Of a stretch of DNA of 9,155 nucleotides, positions 1 through 7,064 are shown one piece after another. Source of the DNA: Chloroflexota bacterium (GTDB lineage: Bacteria; Chloroflexota; Limnocylindria; Limnocylindrales; CSP1-4); NCBI GenBank assembly GCA_021814735.1, contig JAKAHX010000038.1, positions 1 through 9,155 on the forward strand, in the 5' to 3' direction. The translations under genes were made by a program, and so were the position numbers. The number at the start of each line of letters is the position of its first letter. Within the stretch, counting starts at the first letter, position 1. A model generated the notes under the pieces. It did no database searches and was not told the DNA's origin. It worked only from the letters and a program-made list of their open reading frames with translations.

Positions 1-1
1 G

Positions 2-1105
2 ATCGGCGCGTCGGTGCTGATCGTGGCCGCCTGCGGCACCGCCGCCACGTCGGCCCCGGCTGCCTCCAGCGCGCCGGCCTCTGCCGCCCCCGCGTCCGCG
101 GCGCCGGCCTCCGCCGCCCCGGTCGCCTCCGCCGCCCCTGCCAGCGCGGCCCCCGCCAGCGCCGCTCCGGCTGCATCGTCCGCCGCCGCGGCGAGCTCCG
201 CCCCGGTCGCGTCGACGCCGCTCAAGGTGGCCCTGGTGGCCCCGAGCGCCAAGAACGACCTCGCCTTCACCCAGTCGATGGTGGCGGCACTGGAGAGCCT
301 GCAGCAGAGCGAGAACCTGCAGATCTCGATCTCCGACAACGAGTTCGTGGTCTCCGATGCGGGCAACATCATTCGCCAGTACGCGTCCGAGGGCTACAAC
401 CTGGTCATCGCCCACGGCTCGCAGTACGGGTCCACCATCCAGCAGCTGGCGCCGGAGTTCCCCAAGGTCTCCTTCGCCTGGGGCACCGCGGGCACCACCT
501 ACAACCTGCCGAACGTCTTCGCGTACCAGGCCGCGTCCAACGAGGGCGGCTACGTCCAGGGCGCCATGGCGGCCATGCTCAGCAAGTCCCACATCCTGGG
601 CGTCATCGGCCCCATCGCCGTGGGCGACGCGAAGCTGTACGTGGACGGCTTCGTCGCCGGCGCCAAGTCGGTGGACAAGACCATCACCGTCAACCCCGTC
701 TACACCGGGTCCTTCAGCGACGCCAGCCTCTTCGCCACGGCGGCCAAGACCTTCGTCTCCGGCGGCGCGGACGTGCTGACCGGCACGGCGCAGGCGGTCG
801 TGGGCGCGATCGGCGTGGCCCGCTCCGACAACCTCCCGTGGTTCGGCACGCAGTGGTCGCAGGCCTCACTGGCCCCGAAGAACGAGGTCTCGGCGCAGGT
901 CTACAACTGGGCGCCGGTGCTCAAGCAGATCTTCACCGAGATCCGCGGCGGGACCCTGGGCGGCGCGACCTACACGATCGGCCTCGGGAACGGCGGCGAG
1001 GTGATCCAGTACAACCCCGGGTACAACCTGCCAGCCGCGGTCAAGGCCAAGGGCGACTCGCTCATCAAGGCCATCACCGACGGGTCGCTCACCGTCCCCC
1101 AGTGA
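2..1105 (+). CDS. BMP-family (PnrA-like) substrate-binding lipoprotein 1, 5' end cut off
   Basis: Extracytoplasmic receptor of a BMP/PnrA-type ABC importer; characterised relatives bind purine nucleosides. The frame is open to the left edge and the codons before the GTG at 14 already read as hydrophobic signal peptide (IGASVLIVAAC), so the true start and the charged N-terminus lie outside the window. The lipobox VAAC puts the lipid-modified cysteine codon at 32-34. About 62 residues of Ala/Ser/Pro linker follow (35-220), then the periplasmic-binding-protein fold begins at LKVALVAP (from 221). Family-like stretches are NDLAFTQS near 254, AHGSQYG near 410, GPIAVGDAKLYVDGFVAGAK (about 608-667) and YNPGYNLPA near 1011. 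It ends in TGA at 1103-1105, 27 bases before an ATPase gene, as expected for an SBP-ATPase cassette. It is only distantly similar to the second lipoprotein at 3049. The fold and role are secure; the ligand is not. Confidence 0.9.
   Translation: MGASVLIVAACGTAATSAPAASSAPASAAPASAAPASAAPVASAAPASAAPASAAPAASSAAAASSAPVASTPLKVALVAPSAKNDLAFTQSMVAALESLQQSENLQISISDNEFVVSDAGNIIRQYASEGYNLVIAHGSQYGSTIQQLAPEFPKVSFAWGTAGTTYNLPNVFAYQAASNEGGYVQGAMAAMLSKSHILGVIGPIAVGDAKLYVDGFVAGAKSVDKTITVNPVYTGSFSDASLFATAAKTFVSGGADVLTGTAQAVVGAIGVARSDNLPWFGTQWSQASLAPKNEVSAQVYNWAPVLKQIFTEIRGGTLGGATYTIGLGNGGEVIQYNPGYNLPAAVKAKGDSLIKAITDGSLTVPQ
35..220 (+). repeat. Ala/Ser/Pro-rich linker built of degenerate ASAAP-type repeats
   Basis: This is low-complexity coding sequence directly after the lipobox cysteine of the first binding protein. 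Units such as ASAAP recur many times. At DNA level, 71-90 and 101-120 are the same 20-base unit with one difference, 30 bases apart, so slippage or unequal exchange probably expanded it. It most likely tethers the binding domain away from the membrane. Confidence 0.75.
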
Positions 1106-1132
1106 TGCCGGCTGACCCGACCGCAGCCTGAC

Positions 1133-2866
1133 ATGAACGACACGACCCCGGCGACCGCGCGCATCCGGGACGGCGTCCCGCTGCTGGAGATGCGCGGCAT
1201 CACCAAGCGGTTCGCCGGGGTCGTCGCAGACGACGGCGTGGACTTCGACGTCCGCGCCGGGGAGATCCACACCCTCTTCGGGGAGAACGGCGCCGGCAAG
1301 AGCACGCTCATGCGCGTGCTCTACGGCTTCCACCACCCGGACGCGGGCGAGATCCGGATCAACGGCTCGCCGGTCTCCATCGCCTCGCCGGCGGACGCCA
1401 TCCGGCACGGCATCGGCATGATCCACCAGCACTTCATGCTGGTGAACACCCTCTCGGTCGCCGACAACGTGGCCCTCGGGCTGCGCTCGTCGCGTGGCCC
1501 GCTCACCGAGCCCGGGCGCGTCTCGGAGCGGATCCGCGAGCTCTCGGCGACGTACCACCTGCAGGTTGACCCGCAGGCATTGATCTGGCAGCTCTCGGTG
1601 GGCGAGCGGCAGCGGGTCGAGATCGTCAAGGCGCTCTACCGGAACGCCACGCTGCTCATCCTCGACGAGCCCACGGCGGTCCTGACCCCCCAGGAGGTGG
1701 ACGATCTCTTCACCGTCCTGCGGCGGATGGCGGAGGACGGGAAGGGGCTCGTCTTCATCTCGCACAAGGTGCGCGAGGTGCTGGGGCTGTCGGACCGCAT
1801 CACGGTCCTGCGCGCGGGCCACCGCATCGGGACGCTCCCCGCGGCAGGCGCGACACGCGACCAGCTGGTGCAGATGATGGTCGGGCACGCGCTTCCCGCC
1901 CGGGAGCTGGCGGCAGAAACCGGGTTCACCGCGGAGACCCCGAAACGCGCCCCCGCCGACCGGCCCGAGCCCGCCCCGCCGGGCCCCGGGACGCTGGCCG
2001 ACACGGGCACCCCGACGGCGCCCGGCATCGGGAGCGTTGCCCGTGGCGTTGGCCGCGCCGGCACGGTCGCGGCCGCCGGCGCCCCCAGGCTGGTCGTCCG
2101 CGACCTCACGGTGCGCGGTGACCGCGGCGCGGACGCCGTGCGGGGGCTCTCGCTGGCCGTGCACGGCGGCGAGATCGTCGGCATCGCCGGGGTCTCGGGA
2201 AACGGGCAGCGCGAGCTTGCCGAGGCGATCGCCGGACTGCGCCGGCCCTCCAGCGGCAGCATCCTCCTCGAGGGCACGGAGCTCGCGGGCGGGAACCCGG
2301 CACGCGCTCGCCTGGCGGGACTGGGGTACGTGCCCGAGGAACGGATGCGGGACGGGGTGGTCCCGGATTTCAGCGTGGCGGAGAACCTGCTGCTGGTGGA
2401 CAGCCACGAGCCGGCGTTCTCCCGCCTGGGCTTCCTGCGCTCGGGTGAGATCCGCCGGCACTGCGAAGAGCTGGTCCGGGCGTTCGACATCCGCACCCCG
2501 ACGCTGGAGGCGCCGGCGAGGACGCTGTCGGGCGGCAACATCCAGAAGCTCATCATGGCCCGCGAACTGTCCCGCGAGCCACGGGTCCTGCTGGTGGCAC
2601 AGCCCACCCGCGGGATCGACGTGGCGGCTGCGGCGTACATCCACGACCGACTGCGGGAGCAGCGGGCGCGGGGAGTCGGCGTGCTGATCATCTCGGAGGA
2701 TCTCGACGAGGTGATGGCACTGGCCGATCGCATCCTCGTGATGTACGAGGGCGCCATCATCGGCGAGGCTGCACCGGGGGCCAGCACGCGGGAGTCGATC
2801 GGCCTCATGATGGCCGGCGTGCGCCCGGAGGCTCCGGCGGACGCCGGTTCGTGGGCCACGGTGTGA
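1133..2866 (+). CDS. BMP-type ABC transporter ATP-binding protein 1 (two fused ABC domains, NupO/RbsA-like)
   Basis: Cytoplasmic ATPase of a nucleoside-type importer, 577 aa, with two ABC domains in one chain. Domain 1 (about 16-250) looks fully competent: Walker A GENGAGKST 50-58, Q-loop Gln99, signature LSVGE 154-158, Walker B LLILDE 174-179 with catalytic Glu179, and H-loop His211. Domain 2 (about 318-560) is degenerate, as is common in this family: GVSGNGQRE 353-361 lacks the Walker A lysine, LLVAQ 486-490 lacks the Asp/Glu pair, and Ser521 stands where the H-loop His would be, although the signature LSGGN 465-469 is intact. A Pro/Ala/Gly-rich linker (about 257-316) is some 40 residues longer than in the second ATPase at 4355. 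ATG 1133 is the first usable start after an in-frame stop at 1103-1105; no good Shine-Dalgarno precedes it, so translation may be coupled to the upstream gene. No permease follows it directly, which is unusual. Confidence 0.94.
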   Translation: MNDTTPATARIRDGVPLLEMRGITKRFAGVVADDGVDFDVRAGEIHTLFGENGAGKSTLMRVLYGFHHPDAGEIRINGSPVSIASPADAIRHGIGMIHQHFMLVNTLSVADNVALGLRSSRGPLTEPGRVSERIRELSATYHLQVDPQALIWQLSVGERQRVEIVKALYRNATLLILDEPTAVLTPQEVDDLFTVLRRMAEDGKGLVFISHKVREVLGLSDRITVLRAGHRIGTLPAAGATRDQLVQMMVGHALPARELAAETGFTAETPKRAPADRPEPAPPGPGTLADTGTPTAPGIGSVARGVGRAGTVAAAGAPRLVVRDLTVRGDRGADAVRGLSLAVHGGEIVGIAGVSGNGQRELAEAIAGLRRPSSGSILLEGTELAGGNPARARLAGLGYVPEERMRDGVVPDFSVAENLLLVDSHEPAFSRLGFLRSGEIRRHCEELVRAFDIRTPTLEAPARTLSGGNIQKLIMARELSREPRVLLVAQPTRGIDVAAAAYIHDRLREQRARGVGVLIISEDLDEVMALADRILVMYEGAIIGEAAPGASTRESIGLMMAGVRPEAPADAGSWATV

Positions 2867-2871
2867 TCGAG

Positions 2872-2879
2872 AGGAGGTG
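2872..2879 (+). promoter_or_regulatory. orphan consensus Shine-Dalgarno (AGGAGGTG)
   Basis: Eight bases perfectly complementary to the 16S anti-Shine-Dalgarno lie just after the stop of the first ATPase (TGA 2864-2866). No ATG, GTG or TTG lies at the usual distance; the only nearby GTG (2877) is inside the motif itself. It may be a remnant of a lost downstream gene, or chance. Confidence 0.4.
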
Positions 2880-3035
2880 GGACAGCCGCTGACCGATCGG
2901 GGTGCCCGGACCCACCGGGCTCCCGGGTGCAAGGAATCGGGTCGGCCGTCGCCGAGGAGAGCGGCGGCTGGATGCATGCTCCATGTCCCGGCGCCGCGCG
3001 ACGATGCTCGCCACCGGGACCACGGTTCACGTACC

Positions 3036-3041
3036 AGGAGG
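3036..3041 (+). promoter_or_regulatory. ribosome binding site AGGAGG of the second binding protein
   Basis: This is a consensus site. Spacing is 4 bases to GTG 3046, 7 bases to TTG 3049 and 19 bases to ATG 3061. It therefore argues for the TTG (or GTG) start rather than the ATG. Confidence 0.7.
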
Positions 3042-3048
3042 CGGAGTG

Positions 3049-4314
3049 TTGAGCGGGACGATGAGAGCCACTCGCTCGGTGGTGGCGATCGGATTGGTGG
3101 CGGCACTGGCCGCAGCGTGCGGCTCGGCCGCGACGACAGCGCCGTCGGCCCCGGCGGCGGCATCCGCGGCCCCGGCATCGGCGGCCCCGGCGGCGTCGGC
3201 GGCGGCATCCGCGGCCCCGGCGGCGTCGGCAGGAACCGGCCTCGTGATGCCGGTTCCGTCACTGACGCCGGAAGCCATGAGCAAGTGGACCACCAGCCAT
3301 CCCTTCAAGGCGGCGTTCATCTACGTGGGTGCGCCGAGTGACGCGGGTTGGACCCACGCGCATGACGTCGGCCGCCTGGCCGTCCAGGCTGCCTTCGGCG
3401 GGCGCGTCGAGACCATGTACAAGGAGAACGTTCCGGAGGGCCCGCAGGCCGCGCAGGTCGTCACCCAGCTGATCAACCAGGGCGCGAACATCATCTTCGC
3501 CACCTCGTTCGGGTACCAGGACACGCTGGTGGCCGCGGCGAAGACGCACCCGAACATCATCTTCGAACAGGCCACGGGCACCGAGCAGCTGCCGAACCTC
3601 GCCGAGTACTACGGCGCCGGTGAGGACGGTGACTACCTGTCGGGCATGGCCGCCGGCGCGGCCACCAAGAACGGCAAGATCGGCTTCGTCGCCCCGTACC
3701 CGATCCCCGAGGTCATCCGCGAGATCGACGCGTTCACCATGGGCGCGCGCTCGATGAACCCGAACGCCACCGTGCGCGTGGTCTGGACGAACACCTGGTT
3801 CGACCCGGCCAAGGAGCGCCAGGCGGCGGAGAGCCTGGTCTCGGCCGGGGTGGACGTCCTCGGCGACGGCCAGGACAGCCCCACGACCGGGCAGGTCGCG
3901 GAGGCCAACGGCCTCAAGTGGACGGGCTACGACTCGAACCAGGAGTCGTTCGCGCCGAACGCGTGGTTGACGGCGACGACCTACAACTGGGGCCCGTACT
4001 ACATCAACGACATCGCGGCCGCGATGAACGGCACCTGGAAGACCCACTTCTACTACGGCAGCCTGGCTGACGGCTTCGTGGTGATGGCGCCGTTCGGGCA
4101 GTCGGTGAGCCCGGCGACCCAGCAGGCGATCCTGGCCAAGGAGGCACAGATCAAGGCGGGCACGTTCGATCCGTTCACCGGTCCCATCACCAAGCAGGAC
4201 GGCTCGATCGGCGTTCCGGCCGGGACGACGCTCCCCGTCTACACGCCCACCGGGCTCAGCAAGTACTCGATCAACTGGTTCGTCCAGGGTGTGATCGGGA
4301 ACCCGGCCGGCTAG
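3049..4314 (+). CDS. BMP-family substrate-binding lipoprotein 2
   Basis: Second membrane-anchored receptor of the importer, complete, 421 aa from TTG 3049 (417 from ATG 3061). TTG is chosen because AGGAGG sits 7 bases upstream of it. The signal peptide has Arg6 and Arg9, a hydrophobic core, and lipobox LAAAC with Cys24. An Ala/Ser/Pro linker runs about 25-68. The binding domain starts near FKAAFIYVG (86-94). Visible landmarks are DAGWTHAHD (98-106), ENVPEGP (126-132), FATSFGYQD (150-158), PYPIPEVIREIDAFTMGARS (216-235) and TNTWFDPAKE (247-256), which resemble the group of BMP proteins common in proteobacteria. It belongs to a different branch of the family from lipoprotein 1, so the ligand may differ. 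Relatives of the wider family bind purine nucleosides or bases; here the adjacent dihydropyrimidinase makes a pyrimidine-like or hydantoin-like ligand conceivable. It is the first gene of an SBP-ATPase-permease-permease set, the usual order. Confidence 0.93.
   Translation: MSGTMRATRSVVAIGLVAALAAACGSAATTAPSAPAAASAAPASAAPAASAAASAAPAASAGTGLVMPVPSLTPEAMSKWTTSHPFKAAFIYVGAPSDAGWTHAHDVGRLAVQAAFGGRVETMYKENVPEGPQAAQVVTQLINQGANIIFATSFGYQDTLVAAAKTHPNIIFEQATGTEQLPNLAEYYGAGEDGDYLSGMAAGAATKNGKIGFVAPYPIPEVIREIDAFTMGARSMNPNATVRVVWTNTWFDPAKERQAAESLVSAGVDVLGDGQDSPTTGQVAEANGLKWTGYDSNQESFAPNAWLTATTYNWGPYYINDIAAAMNGTWKTHFYYGSLADGFVVMAPFGQSVSPATQQAILAKEAQIKAGTFDPFTGPITKQDGSIGVPAGTTLPVYTPTGLSKYSINWFVQGVIGNPAG
3121..3235 (+). 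repeat. Ala/Ser/Pro linker with exact DNA repeats
   Basis: This is low-complexity coding sequence after the lipobox of binding protein 2. The 20 bases at 3181-3200 recur exactly at 3211-3230, and the 24 bases at 3153-3176 recur exactly at 3198-3221. Near-identical codons, not just residues, show recent expansion by slippage or recombination. Confidence 0.75.
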
Positions 4315-4343
4315 TCCACCCGCGACGTCGGGACCACCGAACG

Positions 4344-4349
4344 AAGGAG
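4344..4349 (+). promoter_or_regulatory. ribosome binding site AAGGAG of the second ATPase
   Basis: It lies 5 bases before TTG 4355 and decides that non-ATG start. The next in-frame GTG (4427) is already near the conserved TGVTKRF region and has no such site. Confidence 0.7.
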
Positions 4350-4354
4350 CGACG

Positions 4355-5938
4355 TTGATCAGTCACGTCGAGGCCGGTCCCGCGTCCGCCGGAACCGCCA
4401 CCGCCGGGCTCGCCCCGGCGGTGGCGGCCACCGGCGTGACCAAGCGGTTCGCCGGCGGCGTGGTGGCCAACGACCACGTCTCGTTCGAGGCCAGGAGCGG
4501 CGAGGTGCACGCGCTGCTGGGCGAGAACGGGGCGGGCAAGACCACCCTCTGCAACATCCTGACCGGCCTGTACCACCCCGACGAGGGCGAGATCCAGGTC
4601 AACGGCAGCCCGGTCCGGCTGCACTCCCCGCACGAGGCACAGCGCTTCGGGATCTTCATGGTGCACCAGCACCTGAGCCTGGTGGACAGCCTGACCGTGG
4701 CCGAGAACGTGGTGCTCGGCTGGTCGCGCCACGGCGGCCTGCGCTACTCGCCGCGCCAGGTGGAGGCCGAGATCGCGGAGATCGCCGCCCGGTACCACAT
4801 GCAGGTGGACCCGCATGCCCGCATCTGGCAGCTTTCGCTGGGGGAGCGGCAGCGCATCGACATTCTGAAGGCGCTGTACCGGGACGCGCGGATCCTGATC
4901 CTGGACGAGCCGACCACGGTTCTCACCCCGGCAGAGACGGAGCAGCTCTTCGCGAGCATCCGCGAGCTGGTCGCCGCGGGCAGGAGCGTGGTCTTCATCT
5001 CCCACAAGCTGCCGGAAGTGCTCGCCGTGGCGAACCGCATCACGATCCTCCGCAAGGGACGCTCAGTGACGACCGTCGACGCGGCGGGCGTGGACGCGCG
5101 CGAGCTCGCACGGCTCATGGTCGGCCACGACATGCCGGCCGGCCGGGTCCGGCGCGCGGTCGCCGGCGGCGCGACGCCGGTCGTCGAGGAGCGCGGGGTC
5201 CTGGAGCTGGATCGCGTGTGTGCCGACGGCGACTTCGGGATGCAGGTGCTCCACGAGGTCTCGCTGAGCGTCCGTCCCGGCGAGATCGTGGGGATCGCCG
5301 GGGTGGCGGGCAACGGCCAGCGCGAGCTCGCCGAGGTGATCGCCGGGCTCCGGCCGCACACCCGGGGGACGATCCGCGTGGACGGCGCCGAGCTGCGCGG
5401 GGGAGACCCGCGCGCCGCCATCAACCGCGGCGTGGCCTACGTGCCCGAGGACCGGATGGGCACCGGCGTCTCGCCGAGCCTCTCCGTGACGGAGAACCTG
5501 ATGCTCAAGTCCTACCGCCGGGACGCCCCCCACGCGGGGCCCATGCTGCTGATGGACCGCGCCGACGCGCAGTCCAGGGCGCTCATGGAACAGTTCGACA
5601 TCCGCTCCCGCGGGCCCCATGCACTCGTCCGCCAGCTGTCCGGCGGCAACGTGCAGAAGGTGGTGCTGGCCCGCGAGCTGTCCTCGCAGCCGCGCGTGCT
5701 GGTGGCGGCCTCGCCGACGCGGGGGCTCGACGTGGGCGCGACCGAGTACGTCCACGGCGTGCTGGTGGACTCCGCCCGACGGGGCGTGGGGATCCTGTTG
5801 ATCAGCGAGGACCTGGACGAGATCGTGGAGCTGTCCGACCGGATCGCGGTCCTCTACGAGGGCCGGGTGGTGGGGATCGTCGACGCGGCCGCGGCCAGCT
5901 ATGAGCAGCTCGGCATGATGATGGCGGGGGCCGCCTGA
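4355..5938 (+). CDS. BMP-type ABC transporter ATP-binding protein 2 (two fused ABC domains)
   Basis: Cytoplasmic ATPase of 527 aa that should power the permease pair just downstream. The start is TTG 4355, preceded by AAGGAG. Domain 1 is intact: Walker A GENGAGKTT 56-64, Q-loop Gln105, signature LSLGE 160-164, Walker B ILILDE 180-185 with Glu185, and H-loop His217. Domain 2 is degenerate: GVAGNGQRE 316-324 without the lysine, LVAASP 449-454 with Ala452 and Ser453 in place of Asp and Glu, Ser484 in place of the H-loop His, but a good signature LSGGN 428-432. By eye, domain 1 is around half identical to domain 1 of the first ATPase, so the two are paralogues that diverged long ago. The linker between domains is short (about 262-280), unlike the first ATPase. 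The gene lies 40 bases after binding protein 2 and one base before permease 1, so it is almost certainly co-transcribed with both. Confidence 0.95.
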   Translation: MISHVEAGPASAGTATAGLAPAVAATGVTKRFAGGVVANDHVSFEARSGEVHALLGENGAGKTTLCNILTGLYHPDEGEIQVNGSPVRLHSPHEAQRFGIFMVHQHLSLVDSLTVAENVVLGWSRHGGLRYSPRQVEAEIAEIAARYHMQVDPHARIWQLSLGERQRIDILKALYRDARILILDEPTTVLTPAETEQLFASIRELVAAGRSVVFISHKLPEVLAVANRITILRKGRSVTTVDAAGVDARELARLMVGHDMPAGRVRRAVAGGATPVVEERGVLELDRVCADGDFGMQVLHEVSLSVRPGEIVGIAGVAGNGQRELAEVIAGLRPHTRGTIRVDGAELRGGDPRAAINRGVAYVPEDRMGTGVSPSLSVTENLMLKSYRRDAPHAGPMLLMDRADAQSRALMEQFDIRSRGPHALVRQLSGGNVQKVVLARELSSQPRVLVAASPTRGLDVGATEYVHGVLVDSARRGVGILLISEDLDEIVELSDRIAVLYEGRVVGIVDAAAASYEQLGMMMAGAA

Positions 5939-5939
5939 G

Positions 5940-7064
5940 ATGATCGCCATCGAGCGCAGCCTCGACACGCCCCGCTGGCAGCGCATCGCGCTGCCGTTCG
6001 CCTCGCTGGTCCTGGCCGCCGTCATCTCGGGGATCGTGCTGCTCGTGTCGGGGCACAACCCGATCGCCACCTACGAGCAGATCTACGCCGCCTCCTTCAC
6101 CTCGTCCGGTGCCCTGACCTCCACGTTCGTCTACGCGACGCCGTTGCTCTTCACGGGCCTCGCGGCCGCGGTCGCCTTCCGCATGCGGATCTGGAACATC
6201 GGCGGCGAGGGTCAGCTCTACATGGGCGCCATCGGCGCGTCGGGGATCGGCCTGCTGCTGGGCAGCTGGCCCACCCTGCTGCTGATCCCGGCGATGATGG
6301 CCGGCGGCGTCGTGGCGGGCGCCCTCTGGGCGCTCATCCCGGGCCTGCTGCGCGCCTTCCTGCAGACGAACGAGATCCTGGTCTCGCTGATGCTCAACTA
6401 CGTGGCCGGGCTGGTCATGTACTTCCTGATCTACGACAGCCAGTCGTACTGGCGCGACCTCACGTCCCCCACGGCGCTCGTCTTCCCGACCGGCAAGACG
6501 CTGGCCGCGTCGGCCACCTGGCCCGGCCTGACCATTGGCACGTTCACCCTGCCCCTGGGCTTCATCGCCGGCGCGGTGCTGGCCGTCCTGCTGCTGGTCC
6601 TCGTCCGCGGCACGCGGTTCGGGTTCGAGATGCGGGTCATGGGCGACTCCACGTCGGCCGCGACGTACTCGGGGATGCGCACGCGGCGGATCATCCTGGC
6701 CGTGATGGCGCTCTCTGGCGCACTGGCGGGGCTGGCCGGCGCGAGCCAGATCGGCGACTTCGGGCACGTCCTCGACCCGCGGGGCCTGGAACAGGCACAG
6801 TACGGCTACACGGGCATCGTGGTGGCGGCGCTGGCCCTCTACAACCCGCTGGCGGTGGTGGTGGTGGCCATCCTAATCGGCGCCCTGAACAACGCCGGCT
6901 TCGCGCTCCAGGGTCCCGGGTTCCCACCGGGCCTGGTGGGCACCATGGAAGGCATCATCCTCTTCAGCGTCCTCGGCGGCGAGATCCTGGGCCGGTACCG
7001 CATCAGGGTCGGTTCACGGGTCCGCCCCCCGGAGACCCAGGCAGAACTGGACGCCGCGCGATGA
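5940..7064 (+). CDS. BMP-type ABC transporter permease 1 (NupP-like)
   Basis: Inner-membrane subunit, 374 aa, forming the translocation path with permease 2. The start ATG lies one base after the ATPase stop (TGA 5936-5938), which suggests coupled translation. Hydrophobic segments are visible near 19-37, 64-80, 93-108, 112-134, 145-165, 204-222, 250-268, 291-316 and 333-348. The motif NIGGEGQ (86-92) marks this permease family. The cytoplasmic coupling-loop region is around GFEMRVMGDSTSAATYSGM (228-246), before a helix starting at Ile251. The C-terminus is short, polar and Arg-rich. Length and order match the first of the two permeases in NupNOPQ-like systems. The branched-chain amino acid/ribose permease superfamily is broad, so the substrate cannot be read from this subunit. 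Confidence 0.94.
   Translation: MIAIERSLDTPRWQRIALPFASLVLAAVISGIVLLVSGHNPIATYEQIYAASFTSSGALTSTFVYATPLLFTGLAAAVAFRMRIWNIGGEGQLYMGAIGASGIGLLLGSWPTLLLIPAMMAGGVVAGALWALIPGLLRAFLQTNEILVSLMLNYVAGLVMYFLIYDSQSYWRDLTSPTALVFPTGKTLAASATWPGLTIGTFTLPLGFIAGAVLAVLLLVLVRGTRFGFEMRVMGDSTSAATYSGMRTRRIILAVMALSGALAGLAGASQIGDFGHVLDPRGLEQAQYGYTGIVVAALALYNPLAVVVVAILIGALNNAGFALQGPGFPPGLVGTMEGIILFSVLGGEILGRYRIRVGSRVRPPETQAELDAAR

Larger units (their letters stand above)
2867..3048 (+). other. 182-base gap between cassettes, hairpin potential, no gene recognised
   Basis: This is the only sizeable gap in the window, separating the first SBP-ATPase pair from the second. I see no credible protein: open frames here run on out of frame into the next gene. 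Two simple hairpins can be drawn: GCCCGG 2904-2909 with CCGGGC 2915-2920 (5-base loop), and GTCGCC 2948-2953 with GGCGGC 2963-2968 (9-base loop, one G-T pair). Neither is followed by a T-run, so a classical terminator is not supported. I do not recognise a riboswitch class or a clear -35/-10 promoter. A promoter or leader for the downstream genes could be here, but the sequence alone does not show it. Confidence 0.5.

Noticed and set aside
60..210. CRISPR-like or satellite repeat array
   Set aside because: The repeats are short, degenerate, without spacers, and in frame as an Ala/Ser/Pro linker of a lipoprotein.
2904..2920. Rho-independent terminator between the cassettes
   Set aside because: A 6-bp GC stem exists but there is no T-run after it, and such stems are expected by chance at this GC content.
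2902..3048. Longer N-terminus for binding protein 2 from ATG 2902
   Set aside because: It would bury the lipoprotein signal peptide behind about 50 Arg/Gly-rich residues; the ribosome binding site at 3036-3041 supports a start at 3046-3061.
866..3262. Antisense open frame of 798 codons across SBP1, ATPase 1 and SBP2
   Set aside because: It is a shadow of GC-rich coding sequence: the product is rich in Arg/Pro/Gly/Ala with no family signal, and it spans three genes with clear homology on the + strand.
2877..3341. Possible small gene starting at GTG 2877 in the inter-cassette gap
   Set aside because: The GTG lies within the Shine-Dalgarno-like motif, the frame runs out of frame deep into SBP2, and the peptide shows only Gly/Arg-rich shadow composition.
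5802..6767. Antisense open frame of 321 codons over ATPase 2 and permease 1
   Set aside because: Its composition is a complement shadow (Arg, Gln, Asp, Gly), and there is no recognisable domain or plausible gene context.
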